A DNA stretch of 64,000 nt from Sodalinema lacuna_A (lineage in GTDB: Bacteria; Cyanobacteriota; Cyanobacteriia; Cyanobacteriales; Geitlerinemataceae). The notes below the pieces were generated by a model. That model made no database searches and was not told the origin of the DNA. It saw nothing but the letters and a program-made list of their open reading frames with translations. Every line of letters starts with the position of its first letter. Position 1 is the stretch's first letter. The position numbers and the translations under genes are program-made. Of the stretch, positions 33,906 through 41,684 are shown piece by piece. The stretch is taken from assembly GCA_900149785.2 (NCBI GenBank), contig FSSI02000014.1, positions 1-64,000 of the forward strand, given 5' to 3'.

Positions 33906-34763
33906 CCAGGGGACTGGCATCGCCACCACAGGCACACACACGACCCGAAAACTCCTGAGGAAGTCGAAGTAATCGCGCGTATAGTTGCCGCGAACGGCGC
34001 AACGACAGAGCCTGGGATAGTAGCCCCAGGACCCGCCGCGCAGCACTTTGGCATTATTTTTAGACTCGCCGTCAAGCCAAGCACTACCATCCTCGGGCGC
34101 ACCCTCATAGTCCTCGTGCCAGTCATCCTGACACCATTCCCAAACATTGCCGTGCATATCATGCAAACCAAAATTATTCGAGGGAAACTGCCCAACCTCT
34201 GTGGTTTCACCTCGGTCTTCCCCTTTAACACCATGACCATAAACTTCTGTGGCATCATAGTTAGCGAATTCATCGGTTAGGGTTTCACCAAAATGGAATG
34301 GGGTTTGGGTTCCAGCCCGACAGGCATATTCCCACTCGGCTTCACTCGGGAGACGGTAGCTACGTGAGGTTTTAACAGAGAGTCGTTGGCAAAACTCCAC
34401 CGCATCCTCCCAACTCACCTGCTCAACGGGACGGTTCTCGCCCTGAAACTCAGACGGGTCTGGCTTCAGTTCCCGTTCTATCTCTGGATAGGCTGCTACT
34501 ACGCGCCATTGGGCCTGGGTAATGGGATAGCGCCCCATAAAGAATGAGGGGACGGTGACGGAATGTTGAGGCTGTTCATCGGGATAGTTTTCTAACTCCT
34601 CCTGGGGTGACCCCATGAGGAAGGTTCCCCCAGGAATCTGAATCATGTCTAGGTCAACTTCGTCGCTGAGGGGTTCACTGAAGTAGGTGGTGCGACGTTT
34701 TTCTCGATGGATGATGATACGGCGATTGAGAGGGCTGTTCACGGTGAGTTGATGACAGAGCAA
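33888..34763 (-). CDS. FGE/SUMF1-fold protein with DGR-like variable C-terminus
   Basis: This protein of up to 291 residues is almost entirely one formylglycine-generating-enzyme (SUMF1) type domain. It shows MIQIPGGTFLMGSPQEE, RLPSEAEWEYACRAGTQTPF, DMHGNVWEWCQDDW, KVLRGGSW and FRVVC. The residues between GGSW and FRVV (33951-34025) are hypervariable compared with the FGE domain of the neighbour. The paired catalytic cysteines of true FGE do not fit the spacing here, so it probably works as a ligand-binding C-type-lectin-like fold. The start is a TTG at 34763 or GTG 34742. The short N-terminal stretch aligns with the linker before the FGE domain in the upstream protein, so this gene looks like a partial duplicate. 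Confidence 0.85.
   Translation of the reverse strand: MLCHQLTVNSPLNRRIIIHREKRRTTYFSEPLSDEVDLDMIQIPGGTFLMGSPQEELENYPDEQPQHSVTVPSFFMGRYPITQAQWRVVAAYPEIERELKPDPSEFQGENRPVEQVSWEDAVEFCQRLSVKTSRSYRLPSEAEWEYACRAGTQTPFHFGETLTDEFANYDATEVYGHGVKGEDRGETTEVGQFPSNNFGLHDMHGNVWEWCQDDWHEDYEGAPEDGSAWLDGESKNNAKVLRGGSWGYYPRLCRCAVRGNYTRDYFDFLRSFRVVCVPVVAMPVPWAMDFS
33939..34025 (-). other. Candidate DGR variable region 1 (FGE C-terminus)
   Basis: Twenty-five codons between the Trp of GGSW and the Phe of FRVV differ strongly from the equivalent segment at 34874-34960. Fifteen codons change the amino acid, mostly by changes at positions 1 and 2, and 14 of the 15 keep the third base. Pairs such as CTC/AAC, TTC/AAC, GAC/CTC, TAT/CTT and GAT/ATT can each arise from an AAC or AAT codon by adenine-specific mutagenesis. 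The interspersed CCC AGG, TGT CGT and CGC codons are conserved. Confidence 0.6.
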
Positions 34764-34822
34764 AAATGTAAGACGGACAGAGTGAAGAGGGAAGACGTGC
34801 CAAGGGACTCAGGGATTCAGGA

Positions 34823-37420
34823 CTAAGAAGAGTCCATCGCCTGGGGGTCTAGTCCCGCCTCTATAGGCTCGCATACGACCCGAAAACCCGCGTTGTTGAG
34901 GAAGAAAATGCGCGAAAGGTCGGCCCGAAGAGCACAACGACAGTTCCTGGGAAAGTAAGGCCAAGACCCACCGCGCAGTACTTTCCGGTTATTTTTAGAA
35001 TCATCATCAACCCAAGCACTCCCGTCCTCTGGCGCACCCTCATAGTCATTGTGCCAGTCATCGTGACACCATTCCCAAACATTGCCGTGCATATCACATA
35101 ACCCCCAAGCATTGGCTGGAAAGGTTCCCACAGGTGTTATTGACTGACGATAGACTCCCTTAGGACCTTCATTGTACGTATAGTTGCCGTTATAATTGGC
35201 TAACTCCGGGGTCAATGTCTCACCGAAATAGAAAGGCGTTTGAGTTCCAGCCCGACAGGCATATTCCCACTCGGCTTCACTGGGGAGACGATAAGTCTTG
35301 CTAGTTTGTTGAGACAGTCGTTGACAAAATTCGATGGCATCGTCCCAACTAACTTGCTCAACAGGTAAATCATCTCCTTTAAAGCTTGAGGGATCAGAAT
35401 TAAGATCTCGGTCCACTACTGGATAGCTGGCCACCACTCGCCATTGTGCTTGAGTTACTGGATAGCGCCCCATGAGAAATGCAGGAACGCTCACGTTATG
35501 TTGGGGTCTTTCATGATCTTCGCTTTCGGGTTCCCTTTCCGGCGCTCCCATGAAAAAGGTTCCTGGGGCCATAGATACCATCTCTAATCCAATTTTCTCG
35601 TTGAGGAGTTCAACATAGCCTGCCGCTTCACCTGGGCTATACTGAACTAGCCAGTCATCGTTGTTGTGCGTTATGGTCGCTGTCTGAAACTCGAAGATCT
35701 CCTTGAAAATCTCTTTAATTTCGATAACGGCACTTTCATACTCTAGGGATTGCAAAGGAGGGAAGTCTGGGAGAAATTCTCCGGCCCTCTGGCGAAATTG
35801 TTCGGCCAAGGTAGCATATCGCCCGCCCAAACGCTCCAAAATTGAGGCGGTGACGCTGGCAAAGGCCTGTAACCCCTGTAACTCCTCGGAATCTGCAATG
35901 TCAGGGGACAATAGAACTGCCCGAAACTCCGCTAAAGAGCTATAGCCTAGGCGTTCGGCAATATAGCGCGACACCTGGTTAATCATGTCAATGACGTCAA
36001 CTTCGGGTAAGCGCTTCAGTAGGCGATCGCGAATCCCAGGGGAAAAGTCATATTGAACCAACTCCGCATCGATTCTATGGGTTGGATGGGATAAGGGTTG
36101 CAACAGGCCACTGAGAAAGACCTCGGCGATGGGTAGGGGGGAGATTTCCGGCAGCCTGGAAGCACGGATGAGCCGCATAATTGGCAGGGTAATCACTGGG
36201 GCGGCGGCGAGTAATGCCAGTAACTGCCGCGCTCTGGGGGAGGAGAGGAGATAAAAGTCTTGGAGTTGTTGGTCTGGAGTTGGGGGTTCTGGAGGAGGCT
36301 GTTGACGCTCAGCCTCTGAGTCGGAGTCGCTAGGAAGTTGGGAGACCTTGCCCTCGGGCTTGGGGAGGAGATAGCCGCTGCTGGCTTGTCGTCCATCCCC
36401 CGCCACTAGGCGACTCCATCGCGATAGATCCTGACTCTCAACTGTCAGGACGGGCATGGGTAAGGTCTGCTTGCAGTCTTGGGGACTCTCTAACCCCAAG
36501 GGGACAGCCTTCAGTTGTGGGTTGGTGGCGGCGGGGAGGTCGTTACGCAAGGCCACATTGATGCCCTGTCCTAAGGCGGTGCGGTCCCACATCCATTCGG
36601 GTAGCATTTGCCAAATGGCGGTGGGCATAACTGTTGCCCAAGTCTCTAAAATCTCGAACAGTCTACCATCCCACCAATAGCTGGCGACACAATCGCTCAA
36701 GATGAGAATAATTCGCCGACCGTTGGCTTCGATGAGTTCGCTGGGGCGATGGGGGCGCTGTTGAGGATGCGATCGCAGTTGCAGGTGACCTGCTGCGTCG
36801 AGGTCTAGGTCAAACCGTCGTACATCTCGGAAAGCCCCGTAATGCCGTAGGGTTTGGCTAATATCGTCCACCAAGCGCCGCCAGAGATTCATTGAGGGAG
36901 TGCCGTCAACAACGAGAACAATCTCAAACCAAGGTTCTCGTTCCCCTTGCAGGATAGGAACCCAGATTTGATGTTGGGCAATGCGTTCAACGGTTGCGGT
37001 TTCATCGACTCGGGTTCCCACTCCCACCTCAATCTTCTGCAACAGTGGACGTAAGGCCCGAATCAGGGACAAGGGATTGTTTAAGAGAGGGGGATCGTTC
37101 AGCCAAATGGGTAGGGCATTTTGGGGAAGTATGACATCACGCTGAGACGTGGCAGTGGTAACATCTGCACTGGGGTCAGGATTGGGTTCAGACGATGGAG
37201 TGGGAGCCGGGTCAGGCGATGGAGTGGGAGCCGGGTCAGGCGATGGAGTGGGAGTAGGCTCAGGCGATGGAGTGGGAGTAGGCTCAGGCGATGGAGTGGA
37301 AGAGGGAGATTCTGACGGTTGTGGCTCCATTTGCAGGGCCAACCAGAACAAATCAGCGATTTCTCGGGCGCTGAGTTCGGCTTCCGTTGCTAAACTGGTT
37401 ACGAGCCGTTGAATCTCCAT
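34823..37420 (-). CDS. vWA-like (SAV_2336-type) protein fused to FGE/SUMF1 domain
   Basis: This is an 865-residue protein. Residues 1-30 form a helical start (LATEAELSAREIADLFWLAL), and residues about 35-85 are a low-complexity (S/T/E/D-P)n linker. The core at about 100-300 is a von Willebrand A-like fold with a MIDAS-like DGTPSM at 172-177 and IILILSDCVASYWW later; it resembles the SAV_2336 N-terminal domain family. A helical region (about 370-590) follows, and then a C-terminal FGE domain (about 605-865) with a variable segment before FRVVC. Its ATG overlaps the moxR stop (TAATG at 37420), so the two are translationally coupled. With MoxR and VMAP it forms the expected ternary set; the FGE end is probably the recognition or effector module. 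Confidence 0.85.
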   Translation of the reverse strand: MEIQRLVTSLATEAELSAREIADLFWLALQMEPQPSESPSSTPSPEPTPTPSPEPTPTPSPDPAPTPSPDPAPTPSSEPNPDPSADVTTATSQRDVILPQNALPIWLNDPPLLNNPLSLIRALRPLLQKIEVGVGTRVDETATVERIAQHQIWVPILQGEREPWFEIVLVVDGTPSMNLWRRLVDDISQTLRHYGAFRDVRRFDLDLDAAGHLQLRSHPQQRPHRPSELIEANGRRIILILSDCVASYWWDGRLFEILETWATVMPTAIWQMLPEWMWDRTALGQGINVALRNDLPAATNPQLKAVPLGLESPQDCKQTLPMPVLTVESQDLSRWSRLVAGDGRQASSGYLLPKPEGKVSQLPSDSDSEAERQQPPPEPPTPDQQLQDFYLLSSPRARQLLALLAAAPVITLPIMRLIRASRLPEISPLPIAEVFLSGLLQPLSHPTHRIDAELVQYDFSPGIRDRLLKRLPEVDVIDMINQVSRYIAERLGYSSLAEFRAVLLSPDIADSEELQGLQAFASVTASILERLGGRYATLAEQFRQRAGEFLPDFPPLQSLEYESAVIEIKEIFKEIFEFQTATITHNNDDWLVQYSPGEAAGYVELLNEKIGLEMVSMAPGTFFMGAPEREPESEDHERPQHNVSVPAFLMGRYPVTQAQWRVVASYPVVDRDLNSDPSSFKGDDLPVEQVSWDDAIEFCQRLSQQTSKTYRLPSEAEWEYACRAGTQTPFYFGETLTPELANYNGNYTYNEGPKGVYRQSITPVGTFPANAWGLCDMHGNVWEWCHDDWHNDYEGAPEDGSAWVDDDSKNNRKVLRGGSWPYFPRNCRCALRADLSRIFFLNNAGFRVVCEPIEAGLDPQAMDSS
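34874..34960 (-). other. Candidate DGR variable region 2 (FGE C-terminus of the vWA protein)
   Basis: This is the counterpart of the segment at 33939-34025. It carries several AAC codons (encoding Asn) where the other copy has CTC, TTC or CTC, as expected if the donor template carries AAC there. Upstream sequence (DMHGNVWEWC through GGSW) and downstream FRVVC are well conserved between the copies. Confidence 0.6.
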
Positions 37421-38538
37421 TAACTTGGGTTGGTTAGACTTTTGAAGAGAAGTTTTTTGAGTTTCTCCATATCTGAGTCACTCGGACTGTTTTTGCGGGC
37501 AATGAGATAGGCGGCGTTGAGGAGTTGGTCTGTGGCGCGATCGCTGCGATTGCCGGACCCGACAAAGTCTTCTATGACTTGATTTATTCGTTCTTCAGCA
37601 CTCTCCCATTGCGCCTGATCTCCTTGGGCAAAATGAGACTGCACAATGGGAAACAGAGACTCAGGGGTGGGTTTGGGCATTTCCACTCGCAAACAACGGC
37701 GATAGAAGGCTGGGGGAAAGTCCCGCTCACCGTTGCTGGTCATAATAATCAAGGGAAACTCGCAACATTGGACTCGACCATTACTGATGGGGGCTTCCAT
37801 GTCGAGATCATCGGTGCGCACGGTGACGGTGGCCTCTTCGTTGTCGCGATTATCGTCTTGCGTTCTACTCCCTCGGCGGCGTTTGCGTCGCACTAACTCC
37901 CGAATCTCGAATTGCCCCTCTTCAAAGAGGTTTAGCAGGTCATTGGGGAGGTTCAAGTCACTTTTATCAATTTCGTCAATCAGCAAGACTCGCGGTTTAC
38001 GGGAGGGGAGGAAGGCGGTACCAATGGGACCAAGTTGGATGTAATCCCCGAGGTTTCCAGCTTCTCTGGGACTGTTGGGTTCGGTTTGTCGTTGAAATTG
38101 GTCAAGCTGGGTATCTTGCAAGCGGGCGATCGCATCATATTGATAGAGGGCATCTTGCAGCTGCGATCGCGCGGTGACAGACCAGACTAATACAGGGTTC
38201 AGTTGCAGTTCATAGGCGATCGCATAGGCCAGGGAGGTTTTACCGGACCCCGGGACTCCTGTCACCATGAGGGGACGACGCAGATGCAAGGCGGCATTGA
38301 CGGCATCGACGAGGGTTGAATGACCGGTTTTATCGGTCTGAATGCGGAAACTCCGACCCCGTTGGATGGCCCGTTTATCAGTGCCGATTTCATGTAATCG
38401 TTGCCAATACTGCTCATCTTCCGTTTCGTCTACCTGATCAGGAGGTAAAAACTCTCGCCAGGGGGGGCGATCGGGAATTTCCCTTAAACCGGGTGGATTG
38501 TCGCCACAGTTGCCGTGAAATAGTTTCCAGGTACTCAT
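37420..38538 (-). CDS. MoxR-type AAA+ ATPase
   Basis: This is a 372-residue ATPase. Walker A is GVPGSGKTS at 94-102, Walker B VLLIDEIDKSD at 184-194, sensor-1-like IIMTSNGERDFPPAFYRRC near 270-290, all of MoxR type. An insertion rich in Arg and acidic residues (about 215-250, RRKRRRGSRTQDDNRDNE) lies between Walker B and sensor 1. MoxR ATPases remodel or activate a vWA partner, here the protein encoded next. The start ATG 38538 lies 21 bases past the VMAP-like gene stop. It is the energy-consuming switch of the presumed conflict system. Confidence 0.92.
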   Translation of the reverse strand: MSTWKLFHGNCGDNPPGLREIPDRPPWREFLPPDQVDETEDEQYWQRLHEIGTDKRAIQRGRSFRIQTDKTGHSTLVDAVNAALHLRRPLMVTGVPGSGKTSLAYAIAYELQLNPVLVWSVTARSQLQDALYQYDAIARLQDTQLDQFQRQTEPNSPREAGNLGDYIQLGPIGTAFLPSRKPRVLLIDEIDKSDLNLPNDLLNLFEEGQFEIRELVRRKRRRGSRTQDDNRDNEEATVTVRTDDLDMEAPISNGRVQCCEFPLIIMTSNGERDFPPAFYRRCLRVEMPKPTPESLFPIVQSHFAQGDQAQWESAEERINQVIEDFVGSGNRSDRATDQLLNAAYLIARKNSPSDSDMEKLKKLLFKSLTNPS

Positions 38539-38559
38539 TTGGGGGTGGGGGGATTAAAC

Positions 38560-39534
38560 TCAGGATTGCCCCTGGAGGGGCTTATCTGGACTAGGAAGGG
38601 TGGGGGTGCGATGGGGACAGTCATAGAGGACGGTTAACTCCACGGGGGTTGCTCGATTCCCGAACCGTTGTTGTTTGATATATTCAGCCAGCCGAGCTGA
38701 TTCTATCAAGTTATCGCAGCTCAGGAGAGTGTCAAATATGTCTAGGGTTGTTTGTCGGTCGGATTGAGGGAGTTGAGTCCAAAGTGCAATGGGACTAGGG
38801 GCTTTGAGGAGTTTTTTGAGTAAGTCCTGACGGGTTTCTTTATCCTCAGGCAATCCGTCAGGAAGTCGATAAATGGGGTAAGCTGCACTGAGCAATGCCT
38901 CAAGGTTCCGGCATTGACAATCAATGTCCCCCCAATGATTGTTCAAGCGAGCATTCGTCATTGCTTCTTCGAGGCTATTCCAGCCCCTATTCAAGGTAAT
39001 CCTTAAACCTGGTTTTGTGATGCGGTCGAGCGATCGTACCAGCCAACCTCGATGTCCCGATAACCCGGTCACATCTTCCAACTCATCGATAACCCGCCAC
39101 TGGTGTATATTCATATCTAGTAACTGCCAGGGCAAGAAAATCTCTAGGGTCACTAGCTTGTCGATTTGATTATCAAATTGGTTTAATAGTTGAGACTCGG
39201 CTTCTTCAATCCATCTCCCTAAAGGTTTGGAAAGCTGTTCAGCAATAACAGCAGGGCGATCGTCTTCACTCACATAGGTTAAGTCGCAGGTGAGTCCCCG
39301 TTGTCCATCATCATTACCATCAAGGGGTTGAGGGGAGTCTGAGAGACCGTGAAGCTCAGGGATAACAAAGACTTTATCTACTTTTTGCTCGATAGAAATT
39401 AATAAATAAAAATATGGTATTTTGGGAGACTCGGGAGAATTATTTTTTTCGGAAATATTATCTCTTAATGGCTCATTAAAACTATTTTTATCCTCTGCCT
39501 TAATAAAAAGGTCGGTTTCATTTGAGCAATTCAA
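38560..39534 (-). CDS. VMAP-C-domain-like protein (vWA-MoxR-associated)
   Basis: This 324-residue protein has a polar N-terminus followed by a domain (about 45-310) I assign to the VMAP C-terminal family. It has YFYLLISIEQ, LVTLEIFLPWQLLDMNIHQW and GHRGWLVRSLDRI, and a later PSPIALWTQ stretch. In described ternary systems VMAP couples a sensor or effector to the MoxR-vWA pair. The N-terminal effector or sensor domain usual in longer VMAPs is missing here; only the C-terminal part is encoded. The TTG at 39534, with CTAGGAAC upstream, is the apparent start, 17 bases after the adaptor gene. The assignment rests on my reading of the motif pattern. Confidence 0.68.
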   Translation of the reverse strand: MNCSNETDLFIKAEDKNSFNEPLRDNISEKNNSPESPKIPYFYLLISIEQKVDKVFVIPELHGLSDSPQPLDGNDDGQRGLTCDLTYVSEDDRPAVIAEQLSKPLGRWIEEAESQLLNQFDNQIDKLVTLEIFLPWQLLDMNIHQWRVIDELEDVTGLSGHRGWLVRSLDRITKPGLRITLNRGWNSLEEAMTNARLNNHWGDIDCQCRNLEALLSAAYPIYRLPDGLPEDKETRQDLLKKLLKAPSPIALWTQLPQSDRQTTLDIFDTLLSCDNLIESARLAEYIKQQRFGNRATPVELTVLYDCPHRTPTLPSPDKPLQGQS

Positions 39535-39551
39535 AAAGTTTTTTGATGTTC

Positions 39552-40052
39552 CTAGGTTTTGTTGGGGGGATTTTGAGATTTCAATATCTTTTTTTGCCGA
39601 ACTCTGTCCATTACTTTATATAGCTTCTTGCTCGTATCGATTTCAATGTCATACGACAAAATACTTGGAATCAAAGGCAACGCAAGTTTTAATTTTGCTG
39701 AGGCTCTTTTCTTGGGTGTATTCAATATATCGCGAATCTGTTTCAAGAGTTCAACTACATCTTCTGGTAAGGAAGGGGTGACCTCAACCTCTTTGACGGA
39801 AGCTTCAACATCTCTTAAAGAATCTTCCGCAGCTTGTTCATCATAAACAAAGATAGCGTCTTGGGTCATGAGGTCCCAATACTCTGCCTCATACTTTTGA
39901 ATGTCTGGGAGTATTTCCCGCTTAATTTTCTGCTTTAAGGAGAATTTTTGGCCTGTACTGTAAGATAGGATTAAGTCTTGTTCAAAATCGGCAAGTTTTT
40001 CATAAAGTAATTCTAGATTTTTAGCCAGTGGTTCCAGACGCTGCTGATTCAT
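39552..40052 (-). CDS. Small adaptor protein with shared N-terminal effector-associated-type domain
   Basis: This 166-residue protein has a helical N-terminal domain (about 1-62). It aligns without gaps to the start of the WD40 protein upstream: LELLYEKLADFEQDLILS versus LKLLHRKLSAFERELVVA, then KQKIKREILPDIQKYEAEY versus QHRIDNEIKPQIARYEAEY. The C-terminal part (LKLALPLIPSILSYDIEIDT) resembles tails of NACHT/CHAT-associated cyanobacterial adaptors. There is no enzymatic motif. It is the first gene of the operon leading into VMAP, MoxR and vWA-FGE, and a TATAAT lies about 85 bases upstream. It is likely an adaptor linking modules by homotypic contacts. Confidence 0.65.
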   Translation of the reverse strand: MNQQRLEPLAKNLELLYEKLADFEQDLILSYSTGQKFSLKQKIKREILPDIQKYEAEYWDLMTQDAIFVYDEQAAEDSLRDVEASVKEVEVTPSLPEDVVELLKQIRDILNTPKKRASAKLKLALPLIPSILSYDIEIDTSKKLYKVMDRVRQKKILKSQNPPNKT

Positions 40053-40136
40053 GATGCAATGTTAAGTCATGTAAACAGAGGGGTGACAGGGGGCGATCGC
40101 CTCTCTCCAAGAGTTGAGTCACCTCACCCACCTGAC

Positions 40137-40142
40137 ATTATA
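40137..40142 (-). promoter_or_regulatory. Candidate -10 box of the conflict-system operon
   Basis: Read on the minus strand, the sequence is TAG-TATAAT-G, an extended -10 element 85 bases before the adaptor start. A matching -35 is weak. The rest of the gap 40053-40293 has only a CCGCGAATGCTTCGCG palindrome near 40216-40231. Confidence 0.45.
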
Positions 40143-40293
40143 CTAGCATCGGGGAGCCAATTCATCCAGATTTCAGTCCAATGAGCCAAGCAAAATCCAA
40201 TGAACAATCTCCGCGAATGCTTCGCGACGGAATAATTCGGGGAATTAGCCCAAAAATTTCCATTTTTCAGCATAAACCATTGAAAACTGGGGT

Positions 40294-41460
40294 CTAATCT
40301 TCAATTTCCCATATTTTCACCGTCGTATCTCTACTTCCGCTTACAAGAGTCTTCCCATTTGGACTAAATGCGACAGAATAAACTGGACCTAGATGGCTGA
40401 ATGTTTGTCGCACTTCTCCAGTGGCAACATCCCAAATTCTGATAGTATTGTCATCACCGCCACTCGCAAGCAGTTGACCATTTGGGCTAAAGGAAACCGA
40501 GAAAACAGATCCGGTATGTTCTGTGAAAGTCTTGACAATTTTTCCGGTCGAGATTCCCCATAAAATAATGGGTTGTTCCGCCCCACCGCTGGCAATAATT
40601 GTTCCATCTGGGTCAATAGTAACGGAATAAATTGCGCCAACCGACGAGTCAAACCAGGCAACTAGAGAACCGACGAAATCTTCAGGAGACGGTCGATTAA
40701 ACGTCTTCAGCAATCGACCGTTACGCCAATTCCAAACTTTAATTGCACCGTCAAGTCCACCGCTGACGAGATAGCGACCATTCTGACTAAACTCAACTGA
40801 GTTGACATCCCAGCCATGACCTTTGAGGGTTGTCTCAAGTTCTCCGGTTCTCACTTTCCAGAGTTTAATCGTTGCATCAATGTTTCCACTGGCTAAAATT
40901 TCTCCATCGGGACTGAAAGCAAGACAGCTAGACCTTAAATTGATTAGATTTCCTCCAACATTTTTTTTAAGCTCTCCGGTTTGAACGTCCCAAATTTTGA
41001 TATTACTGCTACCCGCCTCTAAATTGCTTGCAGTTGCTAGGGTCATTCCATCAGGGCTGAATTTCACTGATAGAATAGGGCTTGAATGGCCGGTTAGGGT
41101 ACGGAGAAGATTGCCAGTTTTTAAGTCCCAGAGATTAACAGTTTTATCAGCACCGCCACTGGCTACAATTTGACCGATGGGGCTAATGGCAACAGATTTG
41201 ACTAACTCTGAATGCTTCCGCAGGGTTTTATTCTGTAGGCTTGACTGTTGAGTTGGGGAGTTACTATATACTGGACTCAATAGCTGCTGATACTCAGCTT
41301 CATAACGTGCAATTTGGGGTTTAATTTCATTATCAATACGGTGTTGAAGTTCAAATTTTATGGTAGTACTGGAAGCTACCACCAGTTCTCGCTCAAAGGC
41401 AGATAGTTTTCGATGAAGTAGCTTGAGTGTTTCTTCTATATCTTTTCTACGCGGATTCAT
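40294..41460 (-). CDS. WD40-repeat protein with effector-associated-type N-terminal domain
   Basis: This 388-residue protein starts with a helical domain of about 62 residues homologous to the adaptor encoded downstream. It continues with seven WD40 repeats forming one complete beta propeller (about 75-388). Typical blades are SVAISPIGQIVASGGADKTV-NLWD and SVSFSPNGQLLASGGDDNTI-RIWD. Propellers of this kind act as sensors or scaffolds in cyanobacterial NTP-dependent conflict systems. No ATPase or protease domain is fused. It lies upstream of the adaptor across a 240-base gap with its own promoter candidate, so it may be a separate transcript of the same system. Confidence 0.88.
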   Translation of the reverse strand: MNPRRKDIEETLKLLHRKLSAFERELVVASSTTIKFELQHRIDNEIKPQIARYEAEYQQLLSPVYSNSPTQQSSLQNKTLRKHSELVKSVAISPIGQIVASGGADKTVNLWDLKTGNLLRTLTGHSSPILSVKFSPDGMTLATASNLEAGSSNIKIWDVQTGELKKNVGGNLINLRSSCLAFSPDGEILASGNIDATIKLWKVRTGELETTLKGHGWDVNSVEFSQNGRYLVSGGLDGAIKVWNWRNGRLLKTFNRPSPEDFVGSLVAWFDSSVGAIYSVTIDPDGTIIASGGAEQPIILWGISTGKIVKTFTEHTGSVFSVSFSPNGQLLASGGDDNTIRIWDVATGEVRQTFSHLGPVYSVAFSPNGKTLVSGSRDTTVKIWEIED

Positions 41461-41684
41461 GGATCAGATTCCCTATAAAAAAGGCAATATTTGAGGTAGA
41501 ATGGGTCTGAGAGCTTCGTCCATGTGGGGGGCGACCACAAGGGTTCGCCCCTACGAAATTGGGTTCAGTTCGGTTTGAGAGGGTAGCCATAAAGATTTAC
41601 CTTAGTATAAACCTTATGATTCCGTGTGAACTCATCCCAATCAGCGAGATAAGTCGAAACGCCTGATTTAGCAGAGGTTAAACA
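41461..41684. repeat. Intergenic region with GGGCGACCACAAGGGTTCGCCC repeat-type element
   Basis: An inverted repeat, GGGGCGACC-ACAAG-GGTTCGCCCC, at about 41527-41550 is a form widely dispersed in cyanobacterial genomes. The remainder on the minus strand (41565-41680) reads protein-like for about 35 residues (STYLADWDEFTRNHKVYTKV) but has no start of its own. It could be the tail of a decayed gene. Confidence 0.6.

Noticed and set aside
33888..37420. Interpretation of the FGE genes as sulfatase-activating enzymes
   Set aside because: The catalytic cysteine spacing does not fit and no sulfatase is nearby, while the C-termini are hypervariable.
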